Shown: positions 1-7,459, numbered from the stretch's first letter. The stretch is DNA of 32,552 nucleotides from Deltaproteobacteria bacterium (GCA_021824175.1 JAKALP010000047.1:1-32552), one strand, 5' to 3'. The notes: a model not told the origin generated them from the letters alone. Program-made: numbers and translations.

Positions 1-159
1 TCCATGGCGGTAGGCCCTCCTGGGCTCAAGCATAGATGTTTAGCGCCGTCAAAATAAATGAAATACCAATGGTCTAAAAGCGTTAAGAAAAACCAGCAAG
101 AATAGACACCGGCTATTGCCGGCTTAGGAAAGAAAAAAAGTAGAAGCGAAGAAGAAAAG

Positions 160-232
160 TGGCTCCACTGAACCGGAAACCCTGGCTCCCTTTCTCACCG
201 GACAAAATGGCACACTTTCTCGGTGGAACTAA
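160..232 (+). repeat. IS21-like terminal box repeats
   Basis: Three imperfect direct repeats begin at about 160, 183 and 208, 23 to 25 bp apart. Each starts with TGGCTCC or TGGCACAC and continues into a CTTTCTC..CGG-type core. Multiple spaced boxes of the TGGCTCA(N)TTT..CCGG kind are typical of IS21-family ends as I recall them. No intact istA or istB accompanies them, so this reads as the leftover end of a decayed element. The family assignment is from memory and has not been searched. Confidence 0.4.
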
Positions 233-249
233 CAAACTGGTCTCGCAGA

Positions 250-341
250 GCCGTCGGCTGCGCCATGGACGATGCCTTTTACTTTGCGGCTTTTTCCAGC
301 GAATACATCGCCAACTTGCTTGAGCAGCGGCAAAATGTCAT
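250..341 (+). pseudogene. Fragment of IS21-type transposase (C-terminal piece)
   Basis: Read in the frame of the ATG at 265, the DNA encodes a short peptide containing FSSEYIANLLEQRQ, which resembles the helix near the C-terminal part of IstA-type transposases. A stop lies just upstream (about 229) and the frame closes at 355-357, inside the inverted repeat of the neighbouring RAYT element. The fragment therefore appears to be cut by that element. It directly follows the terminal-box repeats, so an internal deletion probably preceded the RAYT insertion. It is too short for a firm family call. Confidence 0.35.
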
Positions 342-1429
342 TGGGGTCACATCTTAAATATTAAATATTGACAATTCCGCATTCATCCCATATCAATAGC
401 CATTGCTTGTCGAATTCAATTTATTAAAGCTGGAAAACCTATATGGCAAGACCCTTGCGAGTTGAGTATGCGGGTGCTTTTTATCATGTGATGAACCGCG
501 GCAACCGGAGTGAAGATATTTTCCTGAGCCCCTATGATAGAGAAAAATTCTTCGATTATCTGGCAACCATCGTCGAACGCTTCTCGATTAAAGTGCACAC
601 CTACTGTCTGATGACCAATCACTATCATTTGTTGGTCGAAACCGCGCAGCCCAATTTGAGTGCCGCGATCAAATGGCTGAATGGAAGCTATGCAACTTAC
701 ACCAATACCAAACGTCAAAAGTGGGGACACCTTTTTCAGGGGCGGTTTAAATCCATTTTGGTGCAAGCCGACGAATACTTGAAGCATCTTTCTCGCTATA
801 TTCATCTCAATCCGGTAAGGGCCAAACTGAGCGCACACCCGTCCGAGTACCCGTGGAGCAGTTATTCGGCCTATATCGGTAAAACACAACCGCCCGAATG
901 GCTTGAAACCAAGTGGCTGTTATCATGTTTTGGCAAGAGCCAAAAGGAAAGCAGGGATAATTACAAGCTCTTTGTCGAAGGCGCGGACGCCATGGCGGTC
1001 AAAAACCCTTTCGAGGATGTTACGGGTGGTTTGATTTTAGGCGATCCTGATTTTGTTGAATGGGTGAAGAAGACCTTTCTAACTGAAAAAAACGAAAGCG
1101 GCGAACTTCCCCAACTCAAACGATTAAAACCAAAACTTACACCGGAAGCAATCGTCGAAGAGGTGTGCAGGGAATTTCGTGCTGAGACAGATAAGGTAAT
1201 CGGCAAAGGAGCTAAGCTTAATGTTGCTCGAGACCTCGCCATTTATCTTTCCAAACAGTATGGTGGAGAAACTTGCAAGGCATTGGGCGAATATTATGGA
1301 CAAGTATCGGGGGCGGCCATTACCATGGCATACAATCGGATACAGACAGCCATTCTTTCCGACAAAGGACTGAAGCGGCGATTGAGTCGGATTCAAAAGC
1401 GAATATTGAATATTTAAGATGTGACCCCA
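342..1429 (+). mobile_element. RAYT element bounded by a 28-bp inverted repeat
   Basis: The left end (342-369, starting TGGGGTCACATCTTAAATATT) is matched in inverse orientation by the right end (1402-1429, ending AAGATGTGACCCCA). There is a single mismatch in 28 positions. The pair encloses one Y1-type REP-associated transposase gene. The right arm overlaps the 3' end of that gene and its stop codon. No target duplication is obvious at the outer edges. Y1/HUH transposases do not need terminal inverted repeats of the DDE kind, so the arms may instead be REP-like hairpins recognised by the transposase. The right edge lies 4 bp before the Shine-Dalgarno of the next gene. Confidence 0.75.
443..1417 (+). 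CDS. REP-associated tyrosine (Y1/HUH) transposase, RAYT
   Basis: A 324-aa protein of the TnpA_REP (IS200-like Y1) family, single-strand DNA endonucleases that recognise REP-type hairpins. It opens with the family start MARPLRVEYAGAFYHVMNRG. The metal-binding HUH pair is His60-Tyr-His62 in the segment MTNHYHLL, and the RYIHLNPVRA segment near residues 118-127 is diagnostic. Tyr112, just before it, is a candidate nucleophile. Residues from about 230 onward look like an added DnaA-type or helix-turn-helix DNA-binding tail, common in long RAYTs. The catalytic residues look intact, so it may still be active. The ribosome binding site before the ATG at 443 is weak. Its stop codon lies within the right inverted-repeat arm. 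Confidence 0.9.
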   Translation: MARPLRVEYAGAFYHVMNRGNRSEDIFLSPYDREKFFDYLATIVERFSIKVHTYCLMTNHYHLLVETAQPNLSAAIKWLNGSYATYTNTKRQKWGHLFQGRFKSILVQADEYLKHLSRYIHLNPVRAKLSAHPSEYPWSSYSAYIGKTQPPEWLETKWLLSCFGKSQKESRDNYKLFVEGADAMAVKNPFEDVTGGLILGDPDFVEWVKKTFLTEKNESGELPQLKRLKPKLTPEAIVEEVCREFRAETDKVIGKGAKLNVARDLAIYLSKQYGGETCKALGEYYGQVSGAAITMAYNRIQTAILSDKGLKRRLSRIQKRILNI

Positions 1430-1446
1430 TTTAAGGAGGAGATCCC

Positions 1447-1719
1447 ATGACCCATCGAAACATCTACCCCTTGATCCGCATATTCATTTTGGCAGTATTT
1501 GTGATCGCGGTTGTTGGTTGCAGCAAAGTCACCCAGAAGAATTTCGACAAGATCCAAGCCGGCATGACCTACACGGAAGTTGAAACCATTATTGGCGGCC
1601 CCACGAGTTGTGATTCCATGCTCGGCATGAAGCAGTGCACATGGAAAAGTGGCAAAAAGACGATTGACATCAAATTCATAAACGAAAAAGTGGTCCTCTT
1701 TTCAGGGCAAAACTTGTAG
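1447..1719 (+). CDS. Small BamE/SmpA-like outer-envelope lipoprotein (DUF3862-like)
   Basis: A 90-aa protein with an N-terminal hydrophobic signal (residues about 10-24) ending in a lipobox, VVGCS, so the mature protein would start at the lipidated Cys and be anchored in the envelope. The rest matches the compact fold seen in BamE/SmpA and DUF3862 proteins: F-D-K-I-Q-A-G-M-T-Y-x-E-V, then I-I-G-G-P-T, then a C-T-W strand and a final V-V-L-F strand. A perfect AAGGAGGA ribosome binding site lies at 1434-1440. The upstream RAYT ends only 4 bp before this site, so the native promoter is probably displaced and transcription may come from the element. A 474-aa gene follows 12 bp downstream. Exact function is unknown. 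Confidence 0.8.
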   Translation: MTHRNIYPLIRIFILAVFVIAVVGCSKVTQKNFDKIQAGMTYTEVETIIGGPTSCDSMLGMKQCTWKSGKKTIDIKFINEKVVLFSGQNL

Positions 1720-1730
1720 AGCCCCATCCG

Positions 1731-3155
1731 ATGCCCGAAACCGAAAGACCTGAATACAATCCACTGATCATGGGCTTTGACCGGGATCGAGGCCCGCTGA
1801 TCATTTCACTTAAAAAGGCTCGCCAGCAGTATGGCAAGCTGCCCAGCGATTACCAGCTGCTCTCCCTGAAGAAAAGCCGCAAAGTCAAAAAAGCCCTGAA
1901 TCTGGATATCGGCAAAATCATCAGTGTGCGGCTGAAGTTTAGCCAGGAGAACTTGAAAAAGACCGTTATCGATTTCTTCAAAAACTGGCATCGCAGCTAT
2001 GAAAATGAATTCAACGTAAATATCACACCCTTTCTTAATCTCAACGCGCTCCAAAAGGTCGAAGCCGCCATCGACGGCAACCGCAGCCTGTTGATCCGCC
2101 TGTTCAAGCTTGATATTCGCGCTGAAATACTTCGTTCCGGTTTGATCCGCAAAGATGTATTGAATTCCATTGCACCGGATGGGCTGGCCGAGACGGTTCA
2201 AACGATTCTCACTAAAAAATTGAGGCAGGCCCAAACTTCGTCGCGAGCCGAGATGCTCGATCATACCCTGGCGGAGATCAAATCCCATGCTATTTTGCAA
2301 GAATTGAGCAACGCCATCGGGATGAGCGAGGAGGGTTTCACCAAGGACCTCGCCCAAATTTTTGCGGATGATATTGCCGCGGCCCTGCACCAGATCGCCG
2401 CTCATATCCAGTTGGAGAGCGTCAAAGGACTCCAGATGGTTCGAGGACGGGGCGTGGAATTTCAATTTGCTTCCAGGGACAAGTCTTATTTAGAGTTGGG
2501 CAAGGAAACCGGCGACTGCACGGCGGATAAACCATTTTTTCAAGCTGACCAGGAGATCGAAAACATCTACTGGACCGTCTTTCCCTGGATCCTCGACCGC
2601 AATTATCAAATCCTAAAAGTCTTCTATAATGGCGAATTTATCATGAAAGCCCATTTGCTGCCGCTGTTCTATCTCTGCCCCCAGGGCAACCGGATGATAT
2701 TGGCCGTGGATGCCATCGAAACCGTGCGGGCCTTTCGAGATGATCTGGAAGACCAGGCCCGTGAGGAGCTTCTGACCCTGCGTCCCCGGATCTTCGCCGA
2801 TTTGCTGAACCAAATTCTATCGATCGCCCAGCGCATGGGCATTCAGGATGTCTATGCCGAAAAGTTCTCCAACACCCCCTGGGTGCGCGAATCCTTTTCA
2901 CATCTGCCGGAGATTTTCATCAACGTCAACCGACTCATCAAACTGGATGAACTGGAAGATGTCTACGAGCTGGCCCGGAATCTGAGCCGTGAAAGCGGTC
3001 ATGGCGAAGTCAACGATATCTTCATGGAACTTCAGATGAAGAACACGTCTCTGCTGCCCACCGTGTCCAAACGCGCCGAAGGCGTCAAATCCTATGCCGT
3101 CATCCAAGGCAGCGCGGACGATGGGATTCCGATGAAACGGGTGATTGGGATATGA
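1731..3155 (+). CDS. Unrecognised 474-aa cytoplasmic protein
   Basis: I do not recognise this family. The protein has no signal peptide or membrane segment. The N-terminal 240 residues are mostly charged and probably helical (Lys-rich to residue about 60, then Leu/Ala-rich helices). Around residue 245 the character changes to alternating strands. A distinctive block at about 258-330 contains E-T-G-D-C-T-A-D-K-P, then V-F-P-W-I-L-D, then F-I-M-K-A-H-L-L-P-L, then I-L-A-V-D-A-I-E-T. The spacing is reminiscent of an acyltransferase or nucleotidyl-transfer fold, but that is only a guess. The start follows the lipoprotein stop by 11 nt without a clear Shine-Dalgarno; Met14 (1770) is an alternative. 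It is likely cotranscribed with the lipoprotein. Confidence 0.7.
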   Translation: MPETERPEYNPLIMGFDRDRGPLIISLKKARQQYGKLPSDYQLLSLKKSRKVKKALNLDIGKIISVRLKFSQENLKKTVIDFFKNWHRSYENEFNVNITPFLNLNALQKVEAAIDGNRSLLIRLFKLDIRAEILRSGLIRKDVLNSIAPDGLAETVQTILTKKLRQAQTSSRAEMLDHTLAEIKSHAILQELSNAIGMSEEGFTKDLAQIFADDIAAALHQIAAHIQLESVKGLQMVRGRGVEFQFASRDKSYLELGKETGDCTADKPFFQADQEIENIYWTVFPWILDRNYQILKVFYNGEFIMKAHLLPLFYLCPQGNRMILAVDAIETVRAFRDDLEDQAREELLTLRPRIFADLLNQILSIAQRMGIQDVYAEKFSNTPWVRESFSHLPEIFINVNRLIKLDELEDVYELARNLSRESGHGEVNDIFMELQMKNTSLLPTVSKRAEGVKSYAVIQGSADDGIPMKRVIGI

Positions 3156-3214
3156 TATTATTACACATCATCGCAAATATTTTGGGAATGAGGATGAACC
3201 ACTCTCATAATTAA

Positions 3215-3253
3215 CTTCTGCGATCCTTTGCGGCCTTCGCGCCTCCGTGTTGA
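3215..3253. repeat. Degenerate short-period repeat (TTTGCGGCC / TTCGCGCC type)
   Basis: In the gap between two convergent genes the sequence cycles through CTGCGATC, CTTTGCGGC, CTTCGCGCC and TCCGTGTTG, a period of about 8-9 bp. Intergenic runs of this TTTGCG-type are, in my recollection, scattered through many environmental bacterial genomes. Function is unknown. The same gap shows no coding potential. Confidence 0.45.
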
Positions 3254-3309
3254 ACAAGAAAGTGAACGCGACCGCTGAATGCCATTAACGACCCGCAAAA
3301 GGTTCGAAG

Positions 3310-4305
3310 TCACTTGCTCTTGGGTATGCTGAAGTTCAGAGCGGAAAAGGTAAAACACCCCTCTTCACTCTGCCGCCGAATATCCCCTTTTACTTCCAAA
3401 TAACGCAAGTGCGCGATGGCCTCGCCGGTGGCGAACCACTTCTGGGCAATGGGAAATGCTTCCCAGGATTCGCTTTTGATATCCCAGGTCATGTATGAAG
3501 CGGTTTGGTAAGCGGTCAGAGCGCCGCGTTTGCCGAGAATCTCCAATATCTCGTCGCAGCGGGCGTGGTGGTGTTTTTTTAATTCTTCGATTCGGCCGCG
3601 GTGATCGTGAATCAACCGCCGGTGACCGGGCAGCACCAGCTCGATCTCCAACGCAAAGACCCGGTCCAGGCTCTTGAGATAATCGGCCAAGGGATTGCCA
3701 CCTTCGGACCAGCATTGGATATTGGGCGTAATGTCAACGAGGATATGATCGCCGGCCACGAAGATCTTCTTCTCGGCGTCATACAGGCAGGTGTGGCCCA
3801 TGGAGTGGCCGGGAGTATGCACGCACTTGAAGTGGTAGCGCCCGACGTCGATGGTGTCGCCGTCCTTGAGCAAACTCAATTCAGGTACCCATTCGGAGCT
3901 GTGTTTATAACCCGGATGCTGTTCCAGGGCCTTGCGCAGCTCTTCTTCCGGAAAGCCGTTCTTGGCCGCCGCCGCCAGCATGGGCTCCCACCATCCCTTG
4001 GCTTCAATCAGTTCGGCATCGGGCCGGTTGAAGTAAACCCGGCTGGAGGGGGTGGCGAGCTTGGAAACCAAGCCGAAGTGATCGGCGTGCAGATGGGTGA
4101 TGAAAAAATCGGTGACCGACAGATCCACGCCGAGTTCCTTCAGCCCGCTGCTCAAGGCTTCCAGACAAACCTTGCGGTTCAAGCCGGTATCAATGATCAG
4201 ATTTCTTTCTTTGGAACGGACCACATAGGAGTTCAAATATTTCAAAGGGCTGTTGGGTAGGGGGACTTCAATTAAAAATAGATCGGGGGATATCTCTTGA
4301 ACCAT
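3310..4305 (-). CDS. Metallo-beta-lactamase-fold hydrolase with C-terminal winged helix
   Basis: A 331-aa binuclear-metal hydrolase of the MBL superfamily. Metal ligands are visible in order: H71-L-H73-A-D75-H76, His167 in TPGHS, Asp186 in AGDH and His228 in LPGHR. Residues 241-331 form an extra C-terminal domain like the winged helix found in LACTB2-type and many bacterial acyl-CoA- or thioester-linked MBL proteins. Substrate cannot be read from sequence; a thioester or lactone hydrolase fits the acyl-CoA dehydrogenase neighbour. The start at 4305 has an AAGGAG 11 nt upstream, rather far. It is separated by 185 bp, containing an imperfect inverted repeat, from the acyl-CoA dehydrogenase on the same strand. 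Confidence 0.85.
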   Translation of the reverse strand: MVQEISPDLFLIEVPLPNSPLKYLNSYVVRSKERNLIIDTGLNRKVCLEALSSGLKELGVDLSVTDFFITHLHADHFGLVSKLATPSSRVYFNRPDAELIEAKGWWEPMLAAAAKNGFPEEELRKALEQHPGYKHSSEWVPELSLLKDGDTIDVGRYHFKCVHTPGHSMGHTCLYDAEKKIFVAGDHILVDITPNIQCWSEGGNPLADYLKSLDRVFALEIELVLPGHRRLIHDHRGRIEELKKHHHARCDEILEILGKRGALTAYQTASYMTWDIKSESWEAFPIAQKWFATGEAIAHLRYLEVKGDIRRQSEEGCFTFSALNFSIPKSK

Positions 4306-4344
4306 CGGAGGTGGGGCTCCTTATGAATGTTAACCGTCTTTGAA

Positions 4345-4396
4345 ATCGGCATCGGTATCGGAATCGAAGTTTTTTATTACCGACGCCGATACCGAG
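4345..4396. repeat. Imperfect inverted repeat of GGTATCGG-type hexamers
   Basis: The left arm 4345-4362 cycles ATCGGC/ATCGGT/ATCGGA. The right arm 4379-4396 contains ACCGACGCCGATACCGAG. The arms pair at about 13 of 18 positions around a T-rich loop. It lies between the acyl-CoA dehydrogenase stop and the MBL hydrolase start on the minus strand. It may be an interspersed repeat or an mRNA structure. It is not a convincing terminator, because no T-run follows the stem. Confidence 0.4.
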
Positions 4397-4490
4397 TAAA
4401 TAATCTTATCGATAAATTTTCCATATAGTCGTCGCGAACGAAGGATGGCAATAGCTTCCCGTTAAACACTTCTTACTTCTACTGGAAAAT

Positions 4491-5735
4491 TTATTCGTAA
4501 ATCTTTTCATCCGCCGCATTTGCTTCCTGGGCATCGGCTTCCCAGTCACGAATTACTGTCTTCTTCCTTTGGGTCGCGTACTCCCGATACCACTCGCTGG
4601 CCGTGATGGCGGACATGATTTCATTGGTACCGGTCCAGATGGAGGCCAGGCGCAGGTCCCGCACGATGCGCTCCACTGGGAAGACGTTAGTATAGCCAAT
4701 ACCGCCCATGACTTGCATGGCGTTATGAGCCACCGCTTGGCAGGACTCGGTAACGAATTTCTTGGTCTGGGAGACCATACGACGAATCTGGTTCATCTCC
4801 AGGCCGGCATCGACGGCTCTGGCTGTAGCGTAGACCATGGCCCTGCCGGCATCGAGCAGCGTCACGGCATCGGCTACCTGGAAGCTGACCCCCTGATACT
4901 GGCTGATGGCCTGGCCAAAGGCCTTGCGCCGAGTGGTGTAGGCCGTGGCCACTTCCAGAGCTGGGCGGGCCGCGCCCAGAGTCATGGCGGCTGTACCCAA
5001 GCGTTCGGGGATCATCATGGTATTGAACACGGCATAAGCGCCGTTAATTTGCCCCACCACGTTATCCTTGGGAACTTTGACATCGCGGAACACCAGACGT
5101 CCGGCGCCGCCGCCCCGGCATCCCATCAGGCCATATAAATACTTGGTCTCCACACCTGGCCCACGGTCGACGATAAAACAAGTTAAGGCTTTATGGGGCT
5201 CGGCCTTGGGATCGGTGCGGGCGTAGACTAGAAAGAAGTCGGCCCCCTCGGCGCCCACGATGAAACGCTTCTGGCCGTTGAGCAGGAAGTAATCGCCTTT
5301 ATCTTCGGCCAGGGTGCTGGTACCGAAGAAATCGGAACCGCCGCGAGGCTCGGTCAAGCACTCGGCCGCGAATCGCTCACCCCGCAGCAGAGGGGCGACA
5401 TATTTCTCCTTTTGAGAATCACTGCCGTGAAGCACAATGGCATCGCACACCAGCTCGGCGCCGACGCCGAACACGCAGGCAAAGATGTAGCCCAGGGTGC
5501 CCACCTCTTCCATGGCCATGCAGGTGGTGACCCAATCCATCTCGCGGCCGCCCCATCTTTTAGGATAACGGCAACCCATCAGATTGCGCCGTCCGGCCTC
5601 TTTGAGAAACTCTTTGGGGAACTGGATCTTGTCCTGATCCATATCCAGGATCATCTGTCGGGGAACCCATTTGACCAGATCGACAATCTCTTGCCTGAAT
5701 TCCAGGGCTTGGGGGGATAGTAAGAAATCAAACAT
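4491..5735 (-). CDS. Acyl-CoA dehydrogenase family protein
   Basis: A 414-aa flavoprotein of the ACAD family, which oxidises acyl-CoA to enoyl-CoA with FAD. FAD/substrate motifs are present: A-E-C-L-T-E-P-R-G-G-S-D at about 124-135, the R-R-K-A-F-G-Q helix at 269-275, and Q-V-M-G-G-I-G-Y at 341-348. The usual catalytic Glu in the C-terminal YEGTxEI motif is replaced: here it is W367-Thr368-Gly-Thr-Asn-Glu-Ile. A Glu is instead found at E244 (I-P-E-R-L), matching the helix-G base of isovaleryl- and long-chain dehydrogenases. The extra C-terminal tail (385-414) is acidic. RBS AAGGAG lies 10 nt before the ATG. It follows the lipoprotein gene by 14 bp and probably shares its transcript. Substrate is unknown; a branched, long or dicarboxylic acyl-CoA is possible. 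Confidence 0.9.
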   Translation of the reverse strand: MFDFLLSPQALEFRQEIVDLVKWVPRQMILDMDQDKIQFPKEFLKEAGRRNLMGCRYPKRWGGREMDWVTTCMAMEEVGTLGYIFACVFGVGAELVCDAIVLHGSDSQKEKYVAPLLRGERFAAECLTEPRGGSDFFGTSTLAEDKGDYFLLNGQKRFIVGAEGADFFLVYARTDPKAEPHKALTCFIVDRGPGVETKYLYGLMGCRGGGAGRLVFRDVKVPKDNVVGQINGAYAVFNTMMIPERLGTAAMTLGAARPALEVATAYTTRRKAFGQAISQYQGVSFQVADAVTLLDAGRAMVYATARAVDAGLEMNQIRRMVSQTKKFVTESCQAVAHNAMQVMGGIGYTNVFPVERIVRDLRLASIWTGTNEIMSAITASEWYREYATQRKKTVIRDWEADAQEANAADEKIYE

Positions 5736-5749
5736 GGCCGCAGTGCTCC

Positions 5750-6226
5750 TTATTCTAATAAGAGCTCCACCGTGTAGTCCGGCCGGATAAGAAATACAAG
5801 CGCCAAGGGTTGATTATCGCCGCCCTGGCGCAACGCGCTCCGAACATTCACGACTTGGCGGATCTCTTCTGCGTTGACTGGCTGAAATTTGACCATCACT
5901 TTTTTGGGAAGCGCCGGTGCATTGGTCGCCCGAGCCGCCTGCTGGGACGCGCCTTTGGGCACGGGCGCGATGGTCGCGTAACGGGCGCCCGACACGGAAG
6001 CATTAATGTCCGCACCCAAATACACATACGCCAAATCTACGCCCGTGGCATTGCGGATGACAATGCGCTGGGGCTCCGGTCCTGAAAGCAAAGAAGTCTG
6101 GGCGCAACCGATGACGACCAGGGCTATGGTGCCGACCAAGACCAGACATATCAATGCGCTCAGGCGCATAGGAAGTGTATTGAAACTGATCATATTGTTC
6201 TTCGCCATGGCCCTGCAGGCGGGCAT
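5750..6226 (-). CDS. Hypothetical lipoprotein
   Basis: A 158-aa protein with a hydrophobic N-terminal helix (L-I-C-L-V-L-V-G-T-I-A-L-V) ending in the lipobox VIGCA, so a lipoprotein signal is clear. The mature part is a single small beta-rich domain (R-I-V-I-R-N-A-T-G near its start, V-M-V-K-F-Q-P-V in the middle, Y-T-V-E-L-L-L-E at the end), fitting a periplasmic or outer-membrane sandwich. Internal starts at 6208, 6193 or 6169 would give a more typical signal length; none has a strong RBS, so the true start is open. It lies between ytfJ and the acyl-CoA dehydrogenase on the same strand, 14 bp before the latter. I do not recognise the family. Confidence 0.65.
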   Translation of the reverse strand: MPACRAMAKNNMISFNTLPMRLSALICLVLVGTIALVVIGCAQTSLLSGPEPQRIVIRNATGVDLAYVYLGADINASVSGARYATIAPVPKGASQQAARATNAPALPKKVMVKFQPVNAEEIRQVVNVRSALRQGGDNQPLALVFLIRPDYTVELLLE

Positions 6227-6241
6227 AAAGTAGATTTTCCC

Positions 6242-6316
6242 TTAGCCCCTTCGTCCCTAAGTGCCTCAGTGCCTTTGCCCCTCAGTCCCTTAGTCCCTCA
6301 GTCCCTTTGTCCCTTA
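6242..6316. repeat. Nine-copy 8-bp tandem repeat, consensus TYAGTCCC
   Basis: From 6242 to 6313 the DNA divides exactly into nine 8-bp units (TTAGCCCC, TTCGTCCC, TAAGTGCC, TCAGTGCC, TTTGCCCC, then TCAGTCCC, TTAGTCCC, TCAGTCCC, TTTGTCCC). A partial TTA follows, which is also the stop codon of the ytfJ-like gene. The phase is perfect although units vary. It fills the gap between the two same-strand genes. Function is unknown; replication slippage is the likely origin. Confidence 0.85.
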
Positions 6317-6850
6317 CTTATCAATATTCTCCCGAATAGCCTGAATCAATGCCTTAATATCTTCGGCATTGAGTTTGCCATCCTTTCGGAAGATCAAATT
6401 GCCGGTCTTGTCAAAGGCCAGCACATCGCTGCTGTCGTCCGCCAGACCCCAGCCGTGGACCAGCACCTTTTTGTAGTCGCGCACGTAGATCGTATCAGGA
6501 TATATCTTTTGCTTTTCTTCCAGGCTGGCGGAGATGGCGAAATTGGGCAGCCAGGTGGCGGCCATGTTGATGATGCCATAGGATTTGTACTTGTCCAAAG
6601 GAAAATTCTCTTTCTTCAAGGCTTCACTGGCATCGTTGTTCAAATCCTTTTCGTCGGGATCAACGTAGAAAACGACCGACACCTTGTCTTTGAACTCTGT
6701 GCTGCTCCACGGAGTGCCGTCAAGCCGACCACCGTCTTTGTTCTGCAAAGTAATGGTTGTCGGCACTTTGCCGATTTCCAGCCCCGCCCAGCCATTCTGG
6801 GATAACAAACATACTATCGCCACCCAACCAATGGTCATCCAATGTTTCAT
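6314..6850 (-). CDS. ytfJ: YtfJ-family periplasmic protein
   Basis: A 178-aa exported protein. Residues 1-23 are a typical signal peptide ending N-G-W-A. The mature part follows E. coli YtfJ: a start around L-E-I-G-K-V-P, then K-V-S-V-V-F-Y-V-D-P, E-N-F-P-L-D-K-Y, the S-L-E-E-K-Q-K-I-Y-P-D-T segment, and D-V-L-A-F-D-K-T-G-N with K-D-G-K-L near the end. The fold is thioredoxin/TlpA-like but the redox CxxC is absent, as in YtfJ. Its biochemical role is not established. A strong AGGAGG RBS lies just upstream of the ATG. It is the first gene of the minus-strand run toward the lipoprotein and acyl-CoA dehydrogenase, and its stop abuts the 8-bp tandem repeat. Confidence 0.85.
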   Translation of the reverse strand: MKHWMTIGWVAIVCLLSQNGWAGLEIGKVPTTITLQNKDGGRLDGTPWSSTEFKDKVSVVFYVDPDEKDLNNDASEALKKENFPLDKYKSYGIINMAATWLPNFAISASLEEKQKIYPDTIYVRDYKKVLVHGWGLADDSSDVLAFDKTGNLIFRKDGKLNAEDIKALIQAIRENIDK

Positions 6851-7459
6851 ACCTGCCTCCTTGATGAAAGTTCTTTAACCCGATGATCGTCCATTTGACA
6901 TTGCCCTCTTTTCCTTTGCGCGTCAATAAGATGCTCCGAATGACCTCTTTTGGGATGGCTTGGGGCAACCGCAACCGAATTTTTGCCCTGTGACCCTCAA
7001 ATCGAAGGTCGCCGCACCCCATTCCTATCAACCTGATAGTCAGCCCCACAAGTCTGTTCGCCCGACAGGCTGATTTTCGCCGGATAAATGACAATCCACG
7101 GCATTCGAGCCTAGACGGTTGCCGAAAGATGTTGTTGGCTGTTCGTTGTCAATCCCATTAAAACCTATTGAAATTTAGACACATTCGATGGCTTTGGACT
7201 TGAACCCAGCAGCAAGCGCGACCCTACTTTATCAGGCCAACGCATTGTCCAGGCATAAATCGAGGCGTGTGGCACACTGCTTGCTCAAATGTTGTTAAAC
7301 CCAGCAGGCAACCCATAGGCACTCGGGGTTGAGGAGGCTTGGGTAAATAAAGGAGCCCGATATGGCGTGGCGGGTTAAGTGTAACCGAAAAATCATTGGT
7401 CTCTCTTTGGCGACCATAACACATATGAAACCATTTGACTTCAAAGGTAGGTGCGAAAA
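6851..7459. other. 609-bp intergenic gap between divergent ytfJ and PilZ genes
   Basis: No convincing gene is visible. A minus-strand frame stays open from about 7155 into ytfJ. It encodes a basic stretch (C-G-D-L-R-F-E-G-H-R-A-K-I-R-L-R-L-P) that faintly resembles C-termini of some transposases, but the evidence is too thin to call a pseudogene. The rest should carry the promoters of the two divergent genes. I see no clear sigma-70 pair or known riboswitch. Confidence 0.4.

Noticed and set aside
6851-7155. Open minus-strand frame upstream of ytfJ with a basic segment resembling a transposase C-terminus
   Set aside because: The similarity is faint, no catalytic motif is present, and the frame runs into ytfJ out of phase; treated as intergenic.
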